The notes beneath the pieces were generated by a model. The model was not told where the DNA came from and did no database searches. It saw only the letters and a list, made by a program, of their open reading frames with translations. Positions 10,568 to 20,343 of a stretch of DNA of 64,000 nt are shown here, piece after piece (positions within the stretch are counted from its first letter, which is position 1; each line of letters begins with the position of its first letter). The stretch is from Liquidambar formosana. Lineage: Eukaryota; Streptophyta; Magnoliopsida; Saxifragales; Altingiaceae. Where the stretch lies: NCBI GenBank assembly GCA_039720395.1, contig CM077826.1, forward strand, positions 29,694,810 to 29,758,809, read 5' to 3'. The translations under genes and the position numbers were made by a program.

Positions 10568-12219
10568 TGTTGTGAATCGAACAAGAGGGAAAAATACAAA
10601 GGCGGAATATAAAAATTTTTCCTACGATTCGACAGCCCATGAATCTGACTATGCATAAGACAAAATCAAACCCTAACTACAAAGAGGGTTAGAACACTTA
10701 CAGAATTTTTGTCTTCTCCTTTTTGCTCCAAGCCTTGATTCCGGACAGCGGTGAATGAGCAGCTCAAGTGTGCTGCCTCCAACGGTATCCACACCTAGCT
10801 AGAGCTTCAAATCCTTTCCTTCTTTCCCATGTTGTTGCTAGAGTAGGAGAAGAGAGGAGAGAGAGAGAGGGAGGCTGGAAATTCTGGCCAGCCCTTGGTG
10901 TCTTCTAAAAAGTCATGATGTCACACATCATAGTGTGACTTAAATAGTCCACACTAAAGGGGCCGGCCCTAGGGGGAAACCCTTTTAGGGTTTTATGCAA
11001 TTTCCCTAAATTGCACAATAACCCCTATTGTTTATATCAAATACAAACATGGCCTCAAAGAACTATTCTTTATGCACTCATACCCTTTCTCTCATAGACT
11101 TAAAAGCTCATCTTGCATGATCAATGTGTGACCCATTGGGTTCACATCATCAAGTAGTAGGAATAGCACGAGGTGTGCACAATGGAACTCTTTCCATTTA
11201 GGGTCTAATTGGAACTCCTTCCAATTCCCTAATTGATTATAACTCATTTATATCAATTAGGGCTTCTACTGACCATGAGTAACACCTAGCATATGGCTCA
11301 TGGTGTGGTCCTTAATGAGGTGAATAGTCATTTACAAAGAACCCTTCTGTTATAGTTTATAGGTTACAATTGCATCCTTCCTTCAACACAATGTCTCCAA
11401 TTGAACTAATAGGACATGGAAGTCTGTCAAGTCCCTAGTTCAATTACTTTATACTCATTCATAGATATCAACTCGTTGATGAACTCATGAAACTCTTTTC
11501 ATATTCATTCTACCATGGCCATGGATTTAATGAGTTATATTATGAATGCTATATGAGACATTCTCTCTCTTTTTCCTGAGAGTGATGGATCCATTGTTGA
11601 TCACTCACATGCCTTCACACACATAGTAGTAGGGCCAATGAACACCTTTGCAAACCCCTGAATAGGATTTGCACTTAGTGTTATCAAACTTCTAAAGCTA
11701 CATGCATAAGGCAACTATGGTGTCTCAGGTCTAAGGATTACTTGTACCACTATAACAATAAGAAACTGATTGACAGGCAGGATAAAACTCCATTCAGTTT
11801 ATCTCATATCTTTGGTCACATTCAGTGTACCTATTCTCGTAATAGGCACCCACTTGTTGGTTGTAGTGTCTCCACACAAATAGCTTGAGACTAGCTATCC
11901 TCCTATAGAGTCAACCTAACAAGTGCTAGTCCTATGGTTCATTACTGTCCATTATAGTGAACCTTCAACTAGGAATGCTTTAGGAGTTTAGTACAGAGAT
12001 ATATCTATAGTCTCAAAATTACAACTCTTTGTAAATCCATATTCTCAACTCTAACTCCATGGACATATTATGTAAATATAAATGATGCATATAAACATAA
12101 TAGAATAAGCCCTTTTATTAAATCAATAATAAATGTGACATACATAAATGAAATCAAATGATTGTTCCTAATCCCTAAACAATCATCTCTATGATTGGCT
12201 CTAGGGCATAATCCTAACA
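10568..12219 (-). repeat. 5' LTR of copia A
   Basis: Same length (1652 bp) as the LTR at 2540-4191 with about 1% difference by eye. It is followed on the right by the GAAAT duplication. Confidence 0.95.
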
Positions 12220-12224
12220 GAAAT
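12220..12224. other. Target-site duplication (right) of copia A
   Basis: GAAAT, identical to 2535-2539. Confidence 0.95.
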
Positions 12225-12267
12225 TGCATTCCCTTCTACTTCTTTTGAATACCCCTTGGGTTGTTGA

Positions 12268-12592
12268 GTGATATCCCTTGATTTGGCAAGGATTGAACAC
12301 ACAAATTCTTTTCATTTGAAAGCTTGAAAAATGACACCCGCCAAGTGTTCGATAAAATTCCCAAGTGAAATAAAGATGTTCAATCTTCACTAAATCAATG
12401 TATATCAACAAGTAAACCCTCAAGTGAGTAATATGCTATGATTTAGCAAGGATTGACCATACAAAATTCTTTTGTTTCAAGGCTTGGGAGGTGTCACCCA
12501 CCAAGTGTTCGATAAAATGCCCAAGTGATAAAAAAGTGTTCAATCCTTGCCAAATTAAGGCACATGAACAAGTAAACTCATAAACATCCATT
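12268..12592. repeat. Two tandem foldback units in intron 1 of the PMD gene
   Basis: Two related units of about 160 bp. Each opens with GATTTGGCAAGGATTGA (12278) or GATTTAGCAAGGATTGA (12440) and closes with the inverse, e.g. TTCAATCCTTGCCAAATT, so each can fold on itself. Both contain CCAAGTGTTCGATAAAAT. E2 has the same pair at about 51795-52085. The rest of 12225-12735 shows only the 3' splice site. Confidence 0.7.
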
Positions 12593-12735
12593 AGCAATTC
12601 ATTTCGTGAATAAAAACAATTTTTTGACATCTTTTAGAAAACAATTTGAAACCAATTGCTAGTGTAAGCTTATTATTTCCATGTTCTTTCAACTAACTCT
12701 CAAGGTGTTTTCAATGGCTATAGCCCAACTTTCAG

Positions 12736-14703
12736 GACATGCGCACCCGGTCCTCTGTCAAAGGACTCATTAAATGGTGGCAGAACATGGAAAACTTCCA
12801 ACCCATTACCAAGGGCTATGTCGAAAAGGCCAGTTTTGGTCCATTCCTAGACTCTTTGTGGAATGACCAATGTGATAGGCAAGCCTTGCTAGCCTTGTCT
12901 GAGCTATGGTGGGATACCACCAATACATTCCACTTTGGCTTTAGGGAGATGACACTAACCCCCAAGGACTTCACCATGATCACGGGCTTAAGCATTAAGG
13001 GCAAAAGCTTGGAATTCTATGAGGAGGCTCACACGGATGAGGATTATCTCCTAGCTTACCTTGGGATGGAAGTTGAGGTAATCAAGAAAGCAGTGCGACG
13101 CACTTGGCTTTTCAACAAGTTTGCCAAGCAAAGGGAGAGCGAGGGTGCAAGCCCCGATTGCATTACAAGGGCATTCCTTCTGTACATGATCTCATGCACA
13201 TTCTTTGCCGGGACGGGCGACCTAGCCCCTTTGGGTCTTCTTGCAAGCATGGAGGATGTTGACAAGATCAGGAAATTCAACTGGAGAGGGGCTGCTCTAG
13301 CCACCATGTATCGCACAATGTGTGACATGTCACGTGGCATGACCAAGGACTTCGGCGTAATGCCCTTTGTTTGGGAGGTAATGCTACTTCCCTTTCATTT
13401 CTTTTTTTATTTTTTTATTTTTTTATTTTTTTTACATTGTCTTTTCTTTTTGACTCTTTTCTCAACTTTTGACAGGTTTGGTGCTATGAGTACCTTAACC
13501 TATGTCGCCCATCCCTTGCTGAGGAAACCATCGAATGGCCCACCCTCAAGAATTACTCTCCTAGTTATGTGTCCATCCGGGTGGCGAATCGTCATGATTA
13601 CGCCTTTGCTAAAGCTCACCTAGCAAGCCTCACTGCTGATATGGTGAACTTCTTTCCCTATTCTTTTCCTTTTCTTTTTACTCCCAATTTCTCATTTTGG
13701 ATTTTTGAACAGATTGAATGGAATCCATGGAAGATATGGGTACCAATGCTACCCAAGCGATGCATTCCTAGCCTGATGCTGACGGGCAAGAGGGTGCTCT
13801 TGGAAGGCCCCGTGGGTAGGTACTGGTACCTAGGGGAGCGTGTCTTACGACAAGTCATGGGTGATGTGAATGCCGCCATGGCTCCAATGCCTCCACCACT
13901 TAACATGAGGCATGCTAACTTAATGGAGGGGGAGGAGTTGTGGGATGCCTTGAGAGGCTGGGATGCGGAGGAGTTCACTTCTCCTAACATTGCATATGAC
14001 ACTTTCTGTCTCCAATATTTGATGAGGCCCAGGGTGACAGGCCTTCCTCCTCAGGGGGTAAGTCTTTAACATTCTCCTAGCCTTTTCTTTTGATAGAGAC
14101 TCTATTTAATAGGTGAACACTTGCAGGGTCGACAAGCATGAGGGCATAGCTTAACAGTGGGCTCAGGCGTGGTTCCTGGCTCTGAGGATGATGAGATGGA
14201 GGGGGATAGGTCACTACCCTTGCCTCAGCCTAATTGGTTCATTGATTTGTGCAGTGGGTCGAACTTTGTCAAGACCGCCATCACTCATCCTGCATTTGAT
14301 GAATCTCCTAGGATCGACCCAAATCGAGAACAGGTGAGTTCTCTTTATGGGTATTTCTTTCTTTCTTTGAACATTACCTTCAATTTTACCCTTATTGATT
14401 ATCCTAGGTGCCTGCGGCATATGCCCAAGAGTTTATTGACCTGAGTGAGGGCTTGAGGCGTGACCTTGTGAGGATGAGCTTAGCCAAATCCATGGCGGAA
14501 GCTCGTTTGGATGTCATGGTAAGTGTTCAACCCATTTTAAAGTTCCTATTTGTGGTTTTCAACCAACCCTATTCTCATACTTGACTTCTTTGCAATGGAT
14601 TTTGTATATGCAGCCACCACCAGCAATGCGCCCTCCTAGAGCACCTCGTGGGGGTCGTGACGGAGCTGGGCCGAGCCGCAAAAGAAGCTCTGGGAACCGC
14701 TGA
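12736..14703 (+). pseudogene. Exons 2-7 of the E1 antisense plant-mobile-domain (PMD) gene
   Basis: Exons by splice sites and frame: 12736-13377, 13476-13643, 13713-14057, 14127-14333, 14408-14518, 14614-14703. Every intron is GT-AG, all are phase 0, and the five after intron 1 are short (69-98 bp). With exon 1 the product would be about 568 residues. Exon 2 carries the PMD-like core (TSVKGLIKWW-like start, LWWDTTNTFHFGFREMTLT, DFTMITGL, RAFLLYMISCTFF). The C-terminus is basic and Gly/Arg/Pro rich. PMD proteins occur as host silencing/genome-stability factors (MAIN, MAIL1) and in gypsy and MULE transposons; the role here is unknown. In-frame TGA at 14139-14141 makes this copy a probable pseudogene; E2 has no stop at that codon. 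Confidence 0.82.
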
Positions 14704-14965
14704 GTTCATTTACTTTCTTGTTGGGCTTGTAGAAACAATGAGACTATGGCTATCTTTTTGCATTTTATGCTTGTGTTTTGTACTTGCCACCTAAAACCAA
14801 ACTTTCTTATCCCTTGCTATGGATACTTGTTGTGCTTGTTTGAACCTATCATGATGATGTTATGGTGCCTTTCTTGTGAAAATTTGAGTCAATGTGAGTT
14901 CATAGGAGTGAAAATGGCCTAAAAAGGCCATCCGAACGCGAAACAAGGCAAAACAAGGCGGGGGT

Positions 14966-15045
14966 CTCGGGTGACCATCTGGCCCCGGACGGTTAGCCGT
15001 CTAGGCCTAGACGGCTGACCGTCCAACCCTAGACGGTCACCCGAG
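14966..15045 (+). promoter_or_regulatory. Phased dyad array B, upstream of the E1 DUF7745-like gene
   Basis: The cleanest copy: CTCGGGTGACCATC, GACGGTTAGCCGTC, GACGGCTGACCGTC and GACGGTCACCCGAG, separated by 8, 8 and 8 bp (22-bp period). It lies about 90 bp before the TATA position and 144 bp before the start position. The equivalent in E2 (49339-49374) keeps only the outer two sites. Confidence 0.85.
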
Positions 15046-15131
15046 GTTGACGCGCTTTTTCGCGATTTTTCAGGAATTTTTGTGATTTTGACGGTTCTAC
15101 TCCTTTTAGGACTCGAATTTGTGACCCTTTC

Positions 15132-15141
15132 CCTTTAAAAA
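15132..15141 (+). promoter_or_regulatory. TATA position of the E1 DUF7745-like gene
   Basis: CCTTTAAAAA here, where E2 has TATAAAAA (49244-49251, minus). About 50 bp before the start position. Confidence 0.5.
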
Positions 15142-15188
15142 CACATGAGGGAAGTCTTCTAACTCACCTATTTTCATTGACAATAATT

Positions 15189-16475
15189 ATAGAAGCCTTG
15201 GATGGGTTCTTAAGAGGGTTTTTGGCAGTCATGCCTGCCAAAGACAAAATTGAGTTTAGGCGCTTCGGCTTGGAACCATTGCTCTCCATAAGGCACATGA
15301 AGCTCGAGACGGCTCTTCTCACCGCGGCTACATACTTCTGGGATCCTCAACTCCATGTCTTTCGATTCAATTATGAAGAATTATGCCCAACCATGGAGGA
15401 ATTCTGTGCTTTATTTGGAGTTTCGCCTGCAGGGCCATTCATTCTTCCTACACCTCACTCTGATTACCTTGCTTCCTTCTCGGATTTTCTTGGCATTCCT
15501 CAAAGGGACGCAACGATCTTTGTCAAGGACCATATGGTGGACTTAATGAAGTTAGCAACCTCATTCTTAGCTCATGATAGTGAAGGTACTCTGACTTTCA
15601 CCCCTCGAATTCAGCGTGCACTCGCTTTCTGTTTAATTGGTCGCTTTCTCATATCCACCGGCACTTTCCAAGCCCCTGTTCAAATATGTGAGTTGGTTGC
15701 CCCTCTTCTTAAGCGGCATAACATCATTCCCTTGGTATTAGCTGAAACCTTGAATGGTTTAGATAAGGTTCATGGCAACCCCAAAGCGCCTTTAGAAGGT
15801 AGCCCCTTTTTACTACAAATGTGGCTGCTCGAGCGCTTGAATTTTCTATCTCCCACCACTATCAATCCATACAAGCCCCAGCACTTCTGTCTACGCCGAG
15901 TTGAACTCCCTAGGCCATTCTCTTTATGAGATTGGTTGGGTTACTTCCACACACTGTCGTGGCGAAACATCAAATGGTACGTCTTCACATGGGGGTGTAA
16001 AGGGCAGGTACTTTTTCGAACCTCGGGGTGTGCTTTTGTCAAACTCATAGGACTGAGATCGACTTCCTTCTATTGGACTTCGAGAATTCTTCGCCAGATG
16101 GGCGCCATGCAAACCATACCGTCCTTAATAGGACCTTGTTGCTCTGTGGAACCTATCGGTCCTACTATAATCAAGTGGGCGAGGACTCATTGGCCTAAAG
16201 ACCTGAAATTGACTCGGATTGCCAACACTGAAGGGCCTTTCGAGATGAGTAGAGAATATAAGCAATGGTTGAAGGATGATTTAGGCGAAAGGGAGACTTC
16301 TCGTCGAGAAAGAATTTATGGCCTTATCAAAGACACGAGACTTGGACTTTGCAGAGAAGACATTCTTGAAGCAGTGGAGGCATCCCACGACCATGACTTA
16401 CGAAAGAAAAGAAGACTTGATAGAGAGAGACAGAAGACAAACAAAATGACTCTGAAGAAACTCAAGAGGACTTAA
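15189..16475 (+). pseudogene. E1 antisense DUF7745/PMD-like gene (about 428 codons)
   Basis: One intronless frame on the strand opposite pol. The N-terminal half (RFGLEPLLSIRHMKLETALL, AATYFWDPQLHVFRF, EELCPTMEEFCALFGV) is typical of DUF7745-like, PMD-related proteins found in plant retrotransposons; the last 60 residues are strongly charged and basic. The start ATG seen in E2 is ATA here (15189), so translation could begin only at the next in-frame ATG (15231). An in-frame TGA (15927-15929) splits the frame; E2 has Arg there. Array B and a TATA position lie upstream and AATAAA downstream, so it looks like an independent gene convergent with pol. Biochemical role unknown. Confidence 0.78.
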
Positions 16476-16529
16476 AGACTCAAGGAATAGAATATCTATG
16501 GCATGTCGATAGTTCTTTTACTTAACACC

Positions 16530-16535
16530 AATAAA
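16530..16535 (+). terminator. Poly(A) signal of the DUF7745-like gene
   Basis: AATAAA 55 bp after the stop codon. Retained in E2 (47851-47856, minus strand). Confidence 0.5.
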
Positions 16536-16656
16536 TTGTTGTGTCAAACAATTAGTTTCAAATGAATTGCCAATAATAATCTACTTTCGAGATTTCTATG
16601 ATTGTGTTGTTTGGACCGCACCCAATGTAACTTTTTGGGCTGCCTACGTATCCCCG

Positions 16657-16733
16657 TTTTCTTTTTTTTTTCTTTTTTTCTTTCTTTTTCTTTTTTCTTT
16701 TCTTTTTTTTTTCTTTTTTCTTTTTTTTCTTTT
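16657..16733 (-). repeat. Purine tract (element strand) between pol and the antisense gene
   Basis: About 77 bp of only T and C on the plus strand, so A and G on the element strand, 80 bp downstream of the pol stop. E2 has a 120-bp version (47607-47726). The flanking 16476-16656 and 16734-16811 are shared 3' regions of the two converging genes. Long FFFSFF-type ORFs here are composition artefacts. Confidence 0.85.
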
Positions 16734-16811
16734 GGGGAATCAGGTCCTCGTAGTTCAAAATGCCTTAACTTTTGCCTAGGCCGCCCTTACAGGTTTTCAA
16801 CCTAGCAGGCC

Positions 16812-19800
16812 TTATACATAATACTTCTTTAATTGATCCAAATTGGTTGGACGTGCGAACTCGATCCCATCCAAATCCATAAGTTGAACAGCCCCTGCTG
16901 GCAATATCTCCTTGATGACGTACGGTCCTCCCCAACTTGGTTTGAACTTTCCTCGTGGATCGAAAATTGGAGCTCGAATCTCTTTCAACACTAAATCCCC
17001 TTTCTTTAAGCCTCTGTCTTTGACATGTTTGTTGAATGACCTTGCGACTCTTCTCTGGTATCCTTGCACATGGTAGAGAGCCCTCAATCGGCTTTCATCT
17101 AGCAATGCCAACTCATCATAATGACCTTTAATCCAGTCCACCTCTGCCAGCTGACTTTCCATAGCTACCCTTAACGAAGGAACTTCTAATTCCACTGGCA
17201 GAACTACCTCCATCCCATACACTAGAGCATATGGCGTAGCTCCTGTTGACGATCTGACTGACGTTCTGTACCCCCATAATGCCAATGGTAGTTTCTCATG
17301 CCAATCAGTGTACATGTTAGCCGTTTTCTATAATATCTTCTTGATGTTCTTGTTGGCGGCTTCCACTGTGCCGTTTGTCTGCGGGCGATACGGGGACGAC
17401 AAGTGGTGAACGATCTTGTACTTCTGCAAAAGTTCTTTGGTCTCCTTCTGGAAATGCTGACCGTTATCTGAAATGACCTCATGCGGTACCCTATATCGGT
17501 AGATAATGTTGAGCTGTATGAACTGCGCCACCTTTTTAGCATTCAAAACTTTGAAGGAAGCTGCTTCCACCCACTTGGTAAAGTAATCGATGGCTAACAA
17601 AATGTATTCATGACCATTGGATGCCTTCGGCTTAATCTGTCCGATGATATCTATTCCCCATACTGCAAACGGCCACGGAGTTGACATGCTTGTTAAGGGC
17701 ATGAAGGGCAAGTGTTGTCCGTTGGCGAAGAGTTGACACTTATGGCACTTCTTGACGTGGGCATAGCAATCCCTTTCCATTGTAGACCAGTAATACCCTA
17801 GTCTCATAATCTTCTTAGCCAATATGTATCCATTCATATGCGGAGCCCCCACTCCATGGATTTCTTCGATGAGTTTCCTGGCTTCTTCCTCTGTGACACA
17901 CAGCAAGTGGATTCCGTCGTAAGATCTCCAATACAGTTTTCCTCCACATACCACATAATGGCTTGCCAATCTTCTCAGTGTTCGCCTATCCACGCGAGAT
18001 GCTTCTTCCGGATATTCTCTTTCCTCGATAAGCCTTCTTATGTCATAAAACCAAGGGTGGTTATCTGTTACCTCTCCTTCTCGAATGGAACAGCAATAAA
18101 CAGGTTTCTCTCTACATTCGATCACGAGCGGTTTCACGCTTCCTCCTTCTGGTATCTCCACCATTGAAGCTAGAGTCGCTAAGGCATCAGCAAACTGATT
18201 CTTATTTCTCGATAAGTAATTGAACTCGATTTCAGCGAACTCTTTGGTCAGTGCTTCCAAATAGGCATGATAGGGCAACAGCTTCTCATCGCGAGTCTTC
18301 CACTCCCCTTTTATCTGACAGATTATCAATGCTGAATCTCCGAACACCTCTAGTTCTTTTATCCCCAACTCTAACGCAGCTTCCAATGCTAGGATGCAGG
18401 CCTCATACTTCGCTATGTTGTTGGTGGCTTCGAACCCCAATTTGACTACTAAAGGCGTGAAGGCTTCCTCGGGCGAGACTAATAGCACTCCTATGCCATA
18501 ACCTCTTCTGTTTGCAGCTCCGTCGAAGTAGACTTTCCAAACCTTCTTCTTGATTTCCAGGATATCTTCGTCGGGGAACTCATCATTGAATTGGGTTAAT
18601 GATGACACAGGGCAGCTTGCCAAATGGTCTGCAATGACACTTCCTTTAACGGACTTCTGGGCCAGGTACTTTATGTCGAACTCATTGAGGAGAAGCGACC
18701 AACGAGCGATCCTGTACGATAGGACTGCTTTTTCTAGCAAATACTTCAAGGGATCCAATCGACTTATCAACAGGACTTCGAAAGACATCATGTAATAACG
18801 GAGTTTCTGGGTAGCCCATACCAATGCTACGCAAGCCTTTTCTAGCGCATTGTACTTCACTTCATAATCTGTCATTTTCTTGCTCAAGTAGTAGATGGCG
18901 TTTTCCTTTTTCGACCCTTCAAGGTATTGAGCTAACATAGCTCCCGTCGCGGTTTCAGTAACCGTTAAATATAACAATAATGGTTCACCTTGCCGCGGGA
19001 GAACCAAGATTGGGGGGTTACTCAGATACCTTTTAATGGTCTCAAAGGCTTCTTGACAATCCTCATTCCATTCCTTGGAAACGCCCTTCTTAAGTAGCTT
19101 GAAAATTGGCTCGCATACCATGGTCAGATTGGCGAAAAAACGACTTATGTATTGAACTCTCCCCAGAAAACCCCGGATCTGCTTTTCTGTTCTTGGTGGT
19201 TCCATCTCCGTGATAGCTTTTATCTTCCCTGGATCAACTTCAATTCCCCTCTGAGTGATCATGAAACCCAACAGCTTCCCTGCGGTGACTCCGAAGGCGC
19301 ACTTCTGAGGATTCAGTTGGAGGTTGTACTTCTTTGCCCGTTCTAAGAATTTTTCCAACGCTGCGAAATGTCCTTCCCGGTCTACAGATTTGACTATCAT
19401 GTCGTCCACATACACCTCTACTTCTTTATGGATCATATCATGCAATAGGGTCGTAGCAGCTCTTTGGTAAGTAGCCCCAGCATTTCTCAAGCCAAAAGGC
19501 ATTACCTTGTAGCAATACGTGCCCCACTGCGTGATAAAAGCCATCTTTTCCATGTCTCGAGGCGCCATCTTTATCTGGTTGTAACCGGAGAACCCATCCA
19601 TGAAGGAAAGAAGAGCATGGCCTGCTGTACTGTCCACCAACACATCGATATGCGGTAGAAGGAAATCATCCTTTGAGCTCGCAGCATTAAGGTCGCGGAA
19701 GTCAACACACATTCGCACTTTCCCATCTTTTTTAGGCATAGGCACTATGTTAGACAGCCATTCAGGGTACTCCACAACTTGGAGAAACCCGGCATCTAAT

Positions 19801-20168
19801 TGTTTAGTTACCTCTTCTTTTACTTTCAAAGCCCATTCTGGTTTTAATCTTCTTAATTTTTGCTTTATAGGCTTTTTAGTGGGATTAGTGGGGATGTAAT
19901 GTTGCACAATATCTGGATCAATGCCAGGCATATCCTCATAAGACCATGCGAAGGCCTCTACATTGGCTTTTAGAAGTATTATCAATTTTTCTTTTTCAGC
20001 AAGCGAGAGAGTTATCCCAATTTTAATTATCCTTGGCAATTCATCTGTCCCTAGATTGATTGATTCCAATTCATCCATGTTAGGTTCGATAACGCCCCTT
20101 TTCCTTTGCTCGACGAGCTCCGGCGGGACGTCATTCCTAGGATCTATATCCATGCCATAGATATCCAT
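16812..20168 (-). pseudogene. pol: E1 pol: reverse transcriptase, dual RNase H, integrase
   Basis: Counted from the ATG at 20168, the frame runs about 1119 codons with one stop (TAG at 17328-17330). In order: RT (about 80-320) with an intact YVDD box; a first RNase H (about 390-510) whose usual catalytic Asp is replaced (LYLTVTETATG); a second, archaeal-like RNase H (about 545-680) with YFDGAANRRG, EACILALEAAL, VFGDSA and FADALA, all acidic residues present; an HHCC zinc region; integrase core with its acidic triad (GIDII, ISDNGQHF, VEAANK); and a C-terminal domain. It makes and integrates element cDNA. The single TAG separates integrase core from its C-terminal domain. Loss of the old RNase H alongside an acquired one fits the Tat lineage. 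Confidence 0.92.
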
Positions 20169-20343
20169 AGAAGAGAGAAAGGAAACACTGCAAATAATGA
20201 AAAGAAACACACTTTATTGACTGAACTAACAAAACAGAACAAAGAAAAGGAAACACATGTGCCACAACTAGGGAACGACTCCTAACTCCACAAGGTGGGC
20301 TAGGCGGACACACTTTATTTGAAAGGAAAGCTAAGACAAGCTA
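20169..20343 (-). other. Protease-RT gap, possible intron or recoding region
   Basis: The gag-protease frame ends at 20344 and pol opens in a different frame, with stops between. An acceptor-like TTATTTGCAG lies about 22 bp before the pol ATG. Ogre elements are known to remove a short intron between these frames; no donor is obvious here, so the mechanism is undecided. The layout is kept in E2 (44020-44190). Confidence 0.5.

Larger units (their letters stand above)
2540..12219 (-). mobile_element. Copia A: full-length Ty1/copia LTR retrotransposon, minus orientation, pol decayed
   Basis: Two 1652-bp LTRs (2540-4191 and 10568-12219) flank 6.4 kb of internal sequence, with perfect GAAAT duplications outside. 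On the minus strand the 5' LTR is followed by a PBS matching initiator tRNA-Met (GTGGTATCAGAGCC), and the 3' LTR is preceded by a PPT (AGTGGGAGATTG). The LTRs differ at roughly 17 positions by eye (about 1%), so the insertion is young. Yet pol is full of stops and frameshifts, no gag is recognisable, and the first 3 kb after the PBS seem noncoding. It was probably mobilised by enzymes from another copy. It sits in intron 1 of the E1 PMD gene. Confidence 0.95.

Noticed and set aside
16558..16805. Lysine- or phenylalanine-rich ORFs at the poly-T/C tract (also 47563-47781 and 62259-62595)
   Set aside because: Low-complexity artefacts of purine/pyrimidine tracts.
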